Shown in pieces: positions 42,040 through 51,842 of a stretch of DNA of 64,000 nt. Source of the stretch: Hyphomonadaceae bacterium TMED5 (GTDB lineage Bacteria > Pseudomonadota > Alphaproteobacteria > Caulobacterales > Hyphomonadaceae); assembly GCA_002173095.1 (NCBI GenBank), contig NHBK01000020.1:62423-126422 (forward strand), given 5' to 3'. Each line of letters opens with the position of its first letter. Position 1 is the first letter of the stretch. The notes under the pieces are model-generated. The model worked only from the letters and a program-made list of their open reading frames with translations, was not told the DNA's origin and ran no database searches. The position numbers and the translations under genes are program-made.

Positions 42040-42483
42040 ATGAAACGACTTACTCTGATCCTGACCAGTCTTGGCGCATTCGGGCTTGCTGCCTGCGGAA
42101 GCCCGGAGCAATCACCGGTGTCGGCGACTGAAACTGCAGAGCCAGCTGTGGCCATGGAAGATCATGGCGGCATGGATCACGGCGATGGCAGTATGGACCG
42201 CACGATGGAAGGCGTCGCTCACTCGACCGGCACAGTCCGTTCCGTAGGAAACCAGGGGGATTTCCTGACGATCGAGCATGGGCCATTCACCGGCGGGTTT
42301 GAAATGGGCGCCATGACGATGGGCTTCGAGACCCTGGGTGGTGTCGATCTGTCAGGCATTTCAGAAGGCGACGAAGTCGCATTCATGGTCAAACAGGGGC
42401 GCGACAATTCTTTCCGAATCACCGCTGTTTGCAATACGGCGACGAACGGTGCCGACTGCCTTGACGGCATGATGGACCACTAG
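42040..42483 (+). CDS. CusF-like periplasmic copper-binding protein
   Basis: A 147-residue lipoprotein-type protein (LAACG lipobox, Cys about 20), then a Met/His-rich stretch MEDHGGMDHGDGSMDRTMEG and a small OB-fold CusF-like domain: GTVRSVGNQGDFLTIEHGPF, then GAMTMGFET and GDEVAFMV. The His and the Met-Thr-Met ligands of CusF are present, but the Trp that stacks on Cu(I) in E. coli CusF has no counterpart (Phe/Met there). Cys residues near the end (VCNTATNGADC) are extra. It starts 11 nt after cusA and would hand copper to CusBA. Confidence 0.85.
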   Translation: MKRLTLILTSLGAFGLAACGSPEQSPVSATETAEPAVAMEDHGGMDHGDGSMDRTMEGVAHSTGTVRSVGNQGDFLTIEHGPFTGGFEMGAMTMGFETLGGVDLSGISEGDEVAFMVKQGRDNSFRITAVCNTATNGADCLDGMMDH

Positions 42484-43333
42484 GGTAGAGGCATCAGACC
42501 GGGACACGAGGTCCGTGCACTGCGCTTTTTGCGGAAATTCTTCGATCGTCGGCGTCCAGAATACGCTCTGAGTCGCCGACTTTCAGCAACTTTTATGGAT
42601 AACAGTAAAGCCGCGACGAAGACATCTGGCGGAGAGAGTGCTTGTGGGATCGCCCCAGTCCCAGCTCTTCTCTTTCATCCATAATTGGTCGCGGCACTCC
42701 CTCTGTGACTGCATGCAACTCGCAATTTCAATGGCGTGCCTTCCATGCACTCGCTCGCTTTTTCATAGCGATCAAATGCATCTGCCTGCCATATTCGCGG
42801 CGCCAGCAGTAATAGGTCTGCTCCGCCACCTCGATTGCGCGGCCGGCCTGAGCCGCGGTCTTGCCCCGGGTCAGCCGAACCTCCAATTCACACAAAATGG
42901 GCAATGATCTCTTCGAACTTGAATCTCTTGCGTGCCGTGTTCCAGCTCCTTCGTTGGAGCCAGACCTAACTCAAGTTCCGGACCACTTTTTCCGAGGTAG
43001 GCCAGGTCATCAATGACCACTTTAACTTCTGAAGCAATTGCGCGTCGTCGGTGTCTTCGCGAGGCCTGATCTCGGCCCCGTTTATGTAGTCGGGGTCCAA
43101 GGACGTCGCATGGCGGCAACCGGTGAATTTCATAAGACCGGATACGGAGAACAGAAGTGTGCCGTTGAATGTCCTCACTGCCGCCCCCTCGCAGCACAAA
43201 AACGCAATTTAATTATAATACTAGCCCCTTTGAGATTTCTAGACGGCATCCCAAGATTGAACTGAAGACAATTTCGTTATTCAATCTTCATACTGAGATG
43301 CGTGAGTCACGTGAAAGTCTTTAGGGGGAAAAA
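42484..43333. other. Gap between cus operon and helicase gene
   Basis: Besides the OrfA remnant at 42779-42929 I see no gene. Several short frames (for example 42871-43197 minus) have no family-like sequence. The last 100 nt before 43334 are AT-rich and could hold the promoter of the helicase gene. The region looks like IS debris marking the joint between the metal and defence blocks. Confidence 0.5.
42779..42929 (-). pseudogene. IS3-family transposase OrfA remnant
   Basis: On the minus strand two frames give pieces of an IS3/IS407-type OrfA: KRFKFEEIIAHFV, then after a stop and shift EVRLTRGKTAAQAGRAIE and VAEQTYYCWRREYGRQM, the classical helix-turn-helix. The gene is frameshifted, has no matching OrfB next to it and no clear terminal repeats. 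It lies in the 850-nt gap between the cus operon and the helicase gene. Confidence 0.7.
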
Positions 43334-46300
43334 TTGTCGGGCGAAGCTACCAGCGAGCATCAAATTCAGGCGCGGATCATTCAAGTCGATATCGACAGCG
43401 TTTCGAAGATCAATTTCGCCTCAGCTCAGAACGGCGTTTCTATTCTCAAACAATTGTCTGTCAGCAATGGTACGCCAGATACAGTAGCTGGTCTTTCGAT
43501 TACCCTTAACGCCAAACCCGCCTTTTGCCGCAGCAAGACCTGGACAATTGATCGGCTCAATCCTGGCGACGAGATTGTGCTTTCAGATTTAAAACTGGAG
43601 CTAGACCATTCCTTTCTTTCAGGCCTCAACGAAGCGGAAATCGGACACATAGAGGTTTCCTGCGAGGCCGATGGCGACGTCGTTTGTGATCAAGTTATGG
43701 AGATCGAGTTACTGGCTCGAGACGAATGGGGCGGACTCGGTGATATGTCTCAGTTGCTGGCGGCATATGTCAGCCCGAATCATTCTGTCGTAGCCGCTAT
43801 ACTAAAGGAAGCGTCTCGGCTTCTCGAGAGTGCGGGACATAACGGCGCCATTGACGGCTACCAATCCAAAGACCCTCAAAGGGCCTGGATGTTATCTGGC
43901 GCAATCTGGTCGGCTATTACGGGGATGGGGTTGAGCTATGCCAATCCGCCGGCTTCATTTGAGAGCCGGGGGCAAAAAGTCAGAGACCCTCAGCGGATCA
44001 AAAGCGAAGGGTTGACAACTTGTCTCGATAGTTCTTTGTTACTGGCTGCCTGCTTTGAAGCGTCAGGTATGCATCCTGTCGTGCTGTTCTCCTCCGGTCA
44101 TGCCTGGGTCGGGGTATGGCTTCAGCCTCTTGATTTCGGCACAGTCACAGAATTCGAAATCCTCAATGTTCGCAAGGCGGTAGATGCGCAAGAGTTGATT
44201 CTTTTGGAGAGCACGCTGCTTACGCACCGTCCAACCGTGGGCTTGAAAGAAGCAGCGGATACAGGCCGCCGGCTGGTCAACGAAGAACACGAGACTGAAT
44301 ACGCCGCTGCAATCGACATTGCTAGAGCGCGTGCTGCCAGGATCAGACCGCTCGCCAGTTATTTTGCCTCCAACACATCGGACGCAGCGGAGCAAATCGA
44401 AGCCGCCCCCGCATCGCTGCCGGCAGAGCTAAGTTTCAACTCACTGCCTGGCGACACAATCGAAGTGGAGCCAACGGATGCGCAGGGCCGCATCGAACGC
44501 TGGCAACGGAAACTGCTCGATCTGTCTTTGCGCAACCGGCTTTTGAATTACAAAGACAGCAAGCAGACCTTGCCTTTCATTTGTCCAGATGTCGGCGCCC
44601 TGGAAGATCAGCTAGCCGACGGAAAATCTTTTAAGGGCTTCCCTTTAAAAGAAGAGGACCCGCTCGGGACACGCGATCAACTGTTGTCAGAGGAACGTGA
44701 CCTTTTGAAAGACGTTGCTCGTGACGCATTTAACCGCAGTCAGCTAAGCGTTCCTCTCACGTCAGGCGAAATGAACAAGCGCTTCCTTGAGCTGTATCGC
44801 CGCGCAAAGAGCGACATGCAGGAGGGCGGTACAAACACGTTGTTTCTCGCTGCAGGTTTTCTCCGGTGGAAGAAATCGGAGGGAGATCCTAGAACCTATA
44901 AAGCCCCGCTATTGCTCATCCCGGTCAAGCTGGAGCGGCGCTCAGCGCAGTCGGACTTTGTTCTGAGCCATCACGAAGACGATGTCCGCATCAATTCAAC
45001 ATTGCTCGAATTTCTGAAACGCGATTTTGATCTCAAGTTCCCGGACCTCGAAGGCGAACTTCCTCGCGACGACAGCGGTATAGATTTGCCGCTCATCTTC
45101 GAGAGAATGCGCCGCGGCGTAAGAGATGTGGCCGGTTTCGAGGTTGTTCAGGACCTAGCGCTTTCCACTTTTTCCTTTGCAAAATTTCTGATGTGGAAGG
45201 ATCTGGTCGACCGAACTGATGACCTGAAACACAGCGAACTCGTCAAATATCTTATCGAGAATCCGGAAAAAACTTTCCAGGAAATCGTCGAGGGCAACAT
45301 TCCAGATGCCAGAGATGTCGATCGCAGGGTTGCTCCGAAAGACTTGATGACGCCTTTGCCCGCCGATAGCTCGCAACTATCAGCCGTTCTCGCCGCACAA
45401 GACGGTCTCAATTTTGTGCTGATCGGCCCTCCGGGAACCGGTAAGAGCCAGACCATCGCAAATATTATCTCTCAATGCCTTGGATCCGGAAAAACCGTTC
45501 TGTTTGTCGCCGAAAAATCGGCAGCACTTGATGTCGTTCACCGCCGCCTCGCGGCGAACGGTTTGGGCGATGCTGTAGTGGAGCTTCATTCCAGTAAGGC
45601 AGACCGAAAATCTGTTCTCCAACAACTGGATCGCAGCTGGGACCGTATGTCGAGAACCTCAGAGCAGGAATGGACGGACGTAACCGAACGGCTCAAAGTC
45701 CGCCGGGATCAATTGAATGATTATGTCGGTGCGCTTCATGCCCTAGGTTCCCAGGGTTTTAGCGTTTACCAGGCGATTGGTCGCGTCGTATCTTATGATG
45801 CTGAAATCGCGCCCCTGTCTTTTCCGACGAAAGATGCTCACGATCAGGAAAGTTATCGTCGGCTTAAAGAGCTTTCTTCTGAGCTCGGACGTCACTACGA
45901 GATCGTGAGCCAGATGCCGCCCCTGGACCTGGTCAAGGCGACTGACTGGTCCCACGCATTTCAGACTGACTTGTTGGCGCGAGCCAAACAGTTGGTGTCC
46001 AGCGCAGAGAAGCTTTTATCGGCATATCACCACTGCAGGGCATCGCTGGGACTGGCAGCAGACGACCAAGGACATGAAGATCAGCTTCAATTGCTCCGTG
46101 AATTGGCCCATTTGCCCGCAGACAGACCAGACATTGAATGGGTGATGGATAAAGATTTCCGACAACTCAGGTCAGAGTTGGAGCGACTTGCCAGCTTTCA
46201 GAAACAGCACACTGCTCTGGAAAGCCAGCTACAGGCGCAGTATCCGCTGAGTGAACTCGAAAAAATTCCTCTGGAACAGCTCGATACTGACTGGCGGATA

Positions 46301-49216
46301 GCACAAACAAAAATGTGGCCGCTTTCAGCGTTTGCAAAATCCCGCACGAGGAAGCTTTTGCAGACTTATGCGTCTGGGGGAAAGGCCTCACCAGAGACGG
46401 ATCTTGATGCACTTACCAAATTGCAAGCGACACAGAATGAAATCAGAACGCTCAGCATTTCTCATTGCCCGGCGTATGATGGCCCTCTCACCGACATAGA
46501 ACGCCTTACAAACTGGCTCAAACTTAGCTCAAGAGTCCGAAAGCTGATTGGATTGCTTTCCGAACAAAGTCGGGATTGCCCAGACTGGGAACGCGCTAGA
46601 CGCGCAATAATTGGGGGCGATGGTGAAAGCTACGAAGATGCTCTTCTGCCTCTCATCGTTGCGCAGGAAGAATGGGGCGCAATGGCGACCCAGTTCACCG
46701 AGCTCAGCAAAGGAGAGCTATCCGGTTCGACACTCTCCGAGCTTTCCCGAAAACTCAGAACTGTGTTGGATAACCGAGATGGATTGCTGAATTGGGTTCA
46801 GTGGCAAACGGTTCGGGAAAGAGCGGAAAATTCGGGGCTAGGCGAATTTGTTGAGCTGGTTGAAGGCGGTGATATTGAGGATAGCGTTCGCGCGTTCGAG
46901 GCTTCTTATGCCAGCTGGTGGCTCCCTCTCGCTCTCGATGCATCACCAGTCCTGCGTCAGTTTGTTGACTGGTCTCATGAAGATGAAATTCAGCAGTTCA
47001 GAGCACTGGACGATCAAGCTACAAAACTCGCCTCCCAACAGGTCTTACGGCGAATTCAACACGGCCTGCCGGAAAAATCGAGCGTACCTCGCAGATCAGA
47101 ACTGGGGACCCTTCGGCATCAGATCGGGCTCCAACGCCCCAGTATGCCGATCCGAACGCTCATTTCCGAAATGCCTGAGCATTTCACTAAACTTGCTCCC
47201 TGTGTTCTGATGTCACCACTTTCGATCGCCCAATACCTACCGGCTAATCAATCGACGTTCGACGTCGTCATCTTCGATGAAGCATCACAAATTACAACTT
47301 GGGACGCTGTTGGAGCTATCGCCCGGGGCAAGCAAGCCATTATTGTCGGAGATCCAAAACAACTTCCACCAACAAACTTCTTCGGTCGAACAGATGGTGG
47401 TGAGGAAGAAATTCCGGAATTTGAGAAGGACCTTCCTTCAATTCTCGATGAGGTCGTAGCTGCCGGTATCCCAACCCTTCAGCTGGACTGGCATTATCGT
47501 AGTCGCGACGAAGCGCTGATCGCGTTCTCCAACTGGCACTATTATGGTGGCAGACTGGTCACGTTTCCGGGGCCAGTGACCCAATCCAGCGCGGTGCAGC
47601 TTCATCAGGTCGATGGCGTGTATGCACGCGGTCGCGGACGCACAAATGAGGATGAAGCACGCGCTATTGTGCGGATGATCGTATCGAAGCTGAATGAATG
47701 GTTGAAACTGCCAGAACAAGACCGGCTTACACTCGGCGTAATCACTTTTAATGGAGAGCAACAGAAACTAATACTGGATTTGTTGGACGAAGAGCGAAGA
47801 AAGAATCCGGAACTTGAGTGGTTCTTTGAGGACACCCGAGAGGAACCTCTCATCGTCAAGAACCTTGAAAATATCCAGGGTGACGAACGCGATGTCATGC
47901 TGTTTTCAATCACTTTCGGACACGACCATGCAGGCAAATTGTCCATGGCGTTTGGTGCGCTGAATGGCGAAGGAGGAGAAAAACGGTTGAACGTCGCGGT
48001 GACGAGAGCGAGACGAGAACTCCATGTCTTTGCATCGGTCCGGTCAGACGAGATCGACCTGACGCGAACCAAGGCAGTCGGTGTCAAACACCTCAAAACA
48101 TTCTTGGATTTTGCATCGCGCGGCGTAGATGCGCTTCCGGCCAACGACGACGGGTCCGTTGGACCTGTCGAGAACGAGTTCGAAGCTTCGGTTTTGGCGG
48201 CGCTAGAAATGTATGGCTGGCAGGTTCGTCCGCAGATTGGCGTTTCGGGCTTCAAGATTGATCTCGGCGTCGTTCACCCCGACTTCGCCGGTGTATATTT
48301 AGCAGGCGTTGAGTGTGATGGCGCAACCTACCATAGCTCGGCAACTGCTCGAGATCGAGACAAAGTCAGGCAATCGGTCCTTGAGGGACTAGGCTGGAAA
48401 ATACTTCGCGTGTGGTCCACCGAATGGTTCAGAAGCAGCAAGAGCGTAGCCGGACGCTTGAACGAAAAACTACAAACACTCCTTGAAGAAGACAGGGAGC
48501 GCAGACGCGAAGAAAGCGAGTCAACGGTTCAGGGTTTTGATGAACCAGCAATTGAGCAACCTTTTGTTGAGCCCTCAACACCCAACGCGGAAGATGTCCA
48601 TAACTTCCCACCGCCTTCAACCTATTCGCCTTCATCAGTCACGGAAGTACCGTCTGACGAAGCAACACTGTCCGCCAGAAGTGCAAATTTGTTTGCTGCT
48701 TCAACAAACTCAGCTTTCTCAGATGTGCCGAACCAGTTGAATTTGAATAGTGATCTGGATCCCGAACGGTTTTTCGATGCAGACTATGCTCCGGTCCTGA
48801 TCTCTTTAATTGAGAAAATCATTCAGGATGACGGGCCGATGCCAATATCTAGCTTAGGAAGGAAGATCTCCGCGGCGCATGGATGGCAACGGACTGGGCG
48901 ACGCATTTCGGAGCGCGTCTCTAACTGTCTGGCTGGCATGGAGATACACGTCGAGGATGGAGTCGAATTCGTGTGGACGCCCGGGACTTATTCGACAAGG
49001 ATACCCTTCAAACCGAATACATCTCGCTCGCTTCGAGATATTTCGAGGTCGGAAATCGCCAGCGTGATTACCACCAACCTCAGGGGACTAAGCGTCTCAG
49101 AAGACCCCATATTGGATCTTGCTAGGCTGCTTGGAGTTGCACGTCTGTCGTCTGACGCACGGGATTATCTGAAAACCGTTTTCGTGTGGTTTGAACGCGC
49201 GAGCCGGGATTTATGA
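43334..49216 (+). CDS. DUF4011-type SF1 helicase with Vsr/MTES_1575-like nuclease and DUF3320 end (candidate anti-phage protein)
   Basis: 1960 residues. About 1-130 is beta-rich. About 180-270 looks transglutaminase-like, with GLTTCLDSSLLLAACFEASG (Cys230) and LFSSGHAWVGVWL (His256). DUF4011 begins RIERWQRKLLDLSLRNRLLN (about 386). The SF1 helicase has FVLIGPPGTGKSQTIANIIS (about 694), DVVIFDEASQITTWDAVGAI (about 1310), VGDPKQLPPTNFFG and a C-terminal RecA part with LNVAVTRARREL. A Vsr-like nuclease follows (about 1610-1720: FKIDLGVVHPDFAGVYLAGV, ECDGATYHSS, LGWKILRVWSTEWF), then DUF3320 (about 1810-1890). TTG start at 43334 with AGGGGGA upstream; an in-frame stop lies just before. The order helicase-Vsr resembles Hhe-type defence proteins. 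Confidence 0.85.
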   Translation: MSGEATSEHQIQARIIQVDIDSVSKINFASAQNGVSILKQLSVSNGTPDTVAGLSITLNAKPAFCRSKTWTIDRLNPGDEIVLSDLKLELDHSFLSGLNEAEIGHIEVSCEADGDVVCDQVMEIELLARDEWGGLGDMSQLLAAYVSPNHSVVAAILKEASRLLESAGHNGAIDGYQSKDPQRAWMLSGAIWSAITGMGLSYANPPASFESRGQKVRDPQRIKSEGLTTCLDSSLLLAACFEASGMHPVVLFSSGHAWVGVWLQPLDFGTVTEFEILNVRKAVDAQELILLESTLLTHRPTVGLKEAADTGRRLVNEEHETEYAAAIDIARARAARIRPLASYFASNTSDAAEQIEAAPASLPAELSFNSLPGDTIEVEPTDAQGRIERWQRKLLDLSLRNRLLNYKDSKQTLPFICPDVGALEDQLADGKSFKGFPLKEEDPLGTRDQLLSEERDLLKDVARDAFNRSQLSVPLTSGEMNKRFLELYRRAKSDMQEGGTNTLFLAAGFLRWKKSEGDPRTYKAPLLLIPVKLERRSAQSDFVLSHHEDDVRINSTLLEFLKRDFDLKFPDLEGELPRDDSGIDLPLIFERMRRGVRDVAGFEVVQDLALSTFSFAKFLMWKDLVDRTDDLKHSELVKYLIENPEKTFQEIVEGNIPDARDVDRRVAPKDLMTPLPADSSQLSAVLAAQDGLNFVLIGPPGTGKSQTIANIISQCLGSGKTVLFVAEKSAALDVVHRRLAANGLGDAVVELHSSKADRKSVLQQLDRSWDRMSRTSEQEWTDVTERLKVRRDQLNDYVGALHALGSQGFSVYQAIGRVVSYDAEIAPLSFPTKDAHDQESYRRLKELSSELGRHYEIVSQMPPLDLVKATDWSHAFQTDLLARAKQLVSSAEKLLSAYHHCRASLGLAADDQGHEDQLQLLRELAHLPADRPDIEWVMDKDFRQLRSELERLASFQKQHTALESQLQAQYPLSELEKIPLEQLDTDWRIAQTKMWPLSAFAKSRTRKLLQTYASGGKASPETDLDALTKLQATQNEIRTLSISHCPAYDGPLTDIERLTNWLKLSSRVRKLIGLLSEQSRDCPDWERARRAIIGGDGESYEDALLPLIVAQEEWGAMATQFTELSKGELSGSTLSELSRKLRTVLDNRDGLLNWVQWQTVRERAENSGLGEFVELVEGGDIEDSVRAFEASYASWWLPLALDASPVLRQFVDWSHEDEIQQFRALDDQATKLASQQVLRRIQHGLPEKSSVPRRSELGTLRHQIGLQRPSMPIRTLISEMPEHFTKLAPCVLMSPLSIAQYLPANQSTFDVVIFDEASQITTWDAVGAIARGKQAIIVGDPKQLPPTNFFGRTDGGEEEIPEFEKDLPSILDEVVAAGIPTLQLDWHYRSRDEALIAFSNWHYYGGRLVTFPGPVTQSSAVQLHQVDGVYARGRGRTNEDEARAIVRMIVSKLNEWLKLPEQDRLTLGVITFNGEQQKLILDLLDEERRKNPELEWFFEDTREEPLIVKNLENIQGDERDVMLFSITFGHDHAGKLSMAFGALNGEGGEKRLNVAVTRARRELHVFASVRSDEIDLTRTKAVGVKHLKTFLDFASRGVDALPANDDGSVGPVENEFEASVLAALEMYGWQVRPQIGVSGFKIDLGVVHPDFAGVYLAGVECDGATYHSSATARDRDKVRQSVLEGLGWKILRVWSTEWFRSSKSVAGRLNEKLQTLLEEDRERRREESESTVQGFDEPAIEQPFVEPSTPNAEDVHNFPPPSTYSPSSVTEVPSDEATLSARSANLFAASTNSAFSDVPNQLNLNSDLDPERFFDADYAPVLISLIEKIIQDDGPMPISSLGRKISAAHGWQRTGRRISERVSNCLAGMEIHVEDGVEFVWTPGTYSTRIPFKPNTSRSLRDISRSEIASVITTNLRGLSVSEDPILDLARLLGVARLSSDARDYLKTVFVWFERASRDL

Positions 49217-49253
49217 TCGATTTGCGCGTAAGGCCATAGGCCCAAACTGAGTC

Positions 49254-51839
49254 TCAGCTTGTTTCAAAACTTGAAGGGTAAATATTCTTACCCCCGAGAG
49301 ACTCAAAGGTCTTCTGACGGCACGAAAAGGCGATAATTTGAACATCGGCAGCAACGACATTGATCGCGTCGAACAGCCTTTGAATTCGATCGTCGTCAGA
49401 ATACACGAGCGCATCGTCGATGACGATTGGAACATGCCGCCCTTTGCTGGCCATCACTTGCGCAAAGCCAAGACGCGTGAGAACGGCAATCTGCTCGCGC
49501 GTGCCGCCAGAAAGACGGGTCAGCTTTTCGCGCATGCCATTGCGTTCCAGCTCATCCGGCCCAAGACGGTCGTCGTAGGCGAGCGAAGCATTGCCAAGGA
49601 CCATGGATAGCAATGGATCGACTGCTTGTCGCACGGGCGCAAAGAATTTTGTTCGGCGACTCGCGCGCGCCCTGGAGAGTTCGTCGACCAGAAGGATGAG
49701 TGCGTCCCGTTCTTCTTCAAAAGCCGAAATTCGCTCCTGCCATCTGGTGATTTCCGCACCCACGGCAGCGAGCTTGTCCCCAGCCCCTTCTTGACCGGCC
49801 TGCGCCAGCCGACCACGCAGTTCGCCTTCCGCCTTCGATAAGCGCAGGCGATCATCCGATCTATTTTGTGCGGCAGCTTCGAGTCGTTTTACTCGCGCTT
49901 GCGCACCGTGAAGCGATGGGCGATCGCGCTCAGCAGTTTCAACGCGATCTTCCGCCTCTCGCCATCGCCGTCTCGCCTCTACGACAGCGTCGCTCAACTC
50001 AGTCTTGCGCTCCTCGCGTTTGACATCAGCGCCCAATACGACGTCTAAGTCGCTCAGTTGGCGCTCGAGACCTTCGATCTCAGTTTCTAGGATTGTCACC
50101 TGATGTCGAAGCTTTCGAATTCCTTCAGCTGCCGTATCGCGTTCAGCGACGACGCGCGCCAATTCTTCTTCCTCAAGTTCCCTCGCACGGGAGAGCGCAT
50201 CAAGATCGTCAGGCTCGTCATCATCCTCTTTGTCGTCCGGCAGCGCAGCGAGTTCATTTTCGAGCGTTGCGATGCCATTCGGCGCAACCGTACTCAGTTC
50301 TATCTTCAGCCGCTCAACGGATTGTTGCGCTGAATTTCGCTCTTCATGCCGACGCCTTGCTTCAGAAATGTCTTTCGCACCGCAAGACTCCAACAAACTC
50401 GTGAGTCGTTCCGTCGCCTTAGCGAGTTTTTCTTCGGCACCTTGAACGTCTGGGGTATCGATCAAAAGCTCAAGGTCCTGATAGCTGAACTTCGTTTTCC
50501 CTGAGAGTCTAACAGAGTCCGTATCGCCAATCGTTTCACCGTTTAGCAGAACGGGTGCGTTCGATCTTTCCACTGTCAACAGAGGCCTCGCCACACGCGC
50601 TTGCGCTTCAAATGTGAGAATGTCCTGGTTGGCGTCATCAAGGTCGGACAAATCGGGTAACGAAACGCCAGCCTCTTTTTCAGAAGCCTGTAATTGCGAA
50701 GCGAAGTCTGTTGCGCGCTCTAGTGCTTTCGTTAGCGAGCGTCGCTGCGCAATCTCACGGCGACGCTTGTCCCGTGACAGAGCATCCTGATGGTCTTTTC
50801 TGGCTTGCTTGACGGCTGCCTCAGCTAAGGCAGCTTGTTGCCGAAGATCGTCCAGGGGCGCTTCCCCCTCCGTGATCATCTTTGCGATGTTTTTGATCGC
50901 GGATTGTTTGTCCAGAATCAAAGCCCGCAGTTTCTCTGCTGACGCCAAATCCGAGCTAAAGCGTGCGAGTGCATTTTCCGCCGCTTTCAACGTCGTTTCG
51001 CAGGCGCCGGCTTCAGACCGAAGACCGCGAATTTTCTCTGAAGCACCTTCTGCCGCTTCCAGCTCTTTTCGCGCCTCGACCAGATCTTTAGCGTACTTTT
51101 TATCGTCTTCACTTGAGAGGGCGTCGCGTTCTTTCAAAACACTGAGCAATTTCTCTCGATCCGCCTCGGATTGTTGGACAGCGACCGCAAGATTTGCCCT
51201 TTCCCCTTCTAAATCATCCAGACGGCCAATAGCTTCCTTGAAAGCGCCCTTTGGACTCATCTGTTTTGTGCTGACGATTTCGGCGAGACGTTTTTCAGCA
51301 CGCTCCAAAACCCTCGCGGCGCGCTGACCGCCCATAACCGTATCGACTTGGCCTTCGAGCACAGAAAACAGGGCTTCACCTGCGCTGCCTTCCGGGTTTG
51401 GTTGCAAGTAAGGATCGCCTTGCCGTATCCAGAGCATTCCTGAGGGGCCATCGTCTGGCTTGTCGCCTCCGATCAGCTGAGCGATCCAGTCTTCAGCATC
51501 CCGTTTTTCCGACAAGCGTTCGTTTGTCAGGGCGTCAGTCACCACAGCTGACGCTGCAGAAAGGTACTGCTTCGAGATTCGACAGGTTCTGCCGTCGACT
51601 TCGAGGTCAATTTCTATGACCGGAGCGCCGCCGCCCCGGTCATGTCTAAATTCTTTGAGCGCTGATTTTGTGCTTGAGTGCTTTTCGAACAGAACAGTCT
51701 GCAACGCGGTGAAGAGCGTGGATTTGCCCGCTTCATTTCGCTCACGAATGACGTTCAGGCCGTCTGAGAGGTCTTCCAGCGCGCAGCCTTGCTCTCCGAA
51801 GGGGCCTACATTACGAACACGAAGCGCGCGAAGTTTCAT
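49254..51839 (-). CDS. SMC/YhaN-like AAA ATPase with long coiled coil
   Basis: An 861-residue ABC-type ATPase. Walker A is IRERNEAGKSTLFTALQTVL (Asn35-Ser40), the NEAGKS form found in YhaN/SbcC-like proteins. Long Ala/Glu/Lys/Arg coiled coils fill about 200-390 and 500-730. The signature LTRLSGGTREQIAVLTRLG (near 766) and Walker B VPIVIDDALVYSDDDRI (near 805) lie at the C-terminus, so head halves meet as in SMC proteins. It starts 3 nt after the metallophosphoesterase stop and surely works with it, like YhaO-YhaN or SbcD-SbcC: ATP-driven DNA end or branched-DNA processing. It is convergent with the helicase gene, 37 nt apart. Confidence 0.9.
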   Translation of the reverse strand: MKLRALRVRNVGPFGEQGCALEDLSDGLNVIRERNEAGKSTLFTALQTVLFEKHSSTKSALKEFRHDRGGGAPVIEIDLEVDGRTCRISKQYLSAASAVVTDALTNERLSEKRDAEDWIAQLIGGDKPDDGPSGMLWIRQGDPYLQPNPEGSAGEALFSVLEGQVDTVMGGQRAARVLERAEKRLAEIVSTKQMSPKGAFKEAIGRLDDLEGERANLAVAVQQSEADREKLLSVLKERDALSSEDDKKYAKDLVEARKELEAAEGASEKIRGLRSEAGACETTLKAAENALARFSSDLASAEKLRALILDKQSAIKNIAKMITEGEAPLDDLRQQAALAEAAVKQARKDHQDALSRDKRRREIAQRRSLTKALERATDFASQLQASEKEAGVSLPDLSDLDDANQDILTFEAQARVARPLLTVERSNAPVLLNGETIGDTDSVRLSGKTKFSYQDLELLIDTPDVQGAEEKLAKATERLTSLLESCGAKDISEARRRHEERNSAQQSVERLKIELSTVAPNGIATLENELAALPDDKEDDDEPDDLDALSRARELEEEELARVVAERDTAAEGIRKLRHQVTILETEIEGLERQLSDLDVVLGADVKREERKTELSDAVVEARRRWREAEDRVETAERDRPSLHGAQARVKRLEAAAQNRSDDRLRLSKAEGELRGRLAQAGQEGAGDKLAAVGAEITRWQERISAFEEERDALILLVDELSRARASRRTKFFAPVRQAVDPLLSMVLGNASLAYDDRLGPDELERNGMREKLTRLSGGTREQIAVLTRLGFAQVMASKGRHVPIVIDDALVYSDDDRIQRLFDAINVVAADVQIIAFSCRQKTFESLGGKNIYPSSFETS

Positions 51840-51842
51840 GAT

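Noticed and set aside
42871-43197. Minus-strand 108-codon frame in the gap after cusF
   Set aside because: It overlaps IS OrfA debris out of frame and has no family-like sequence.
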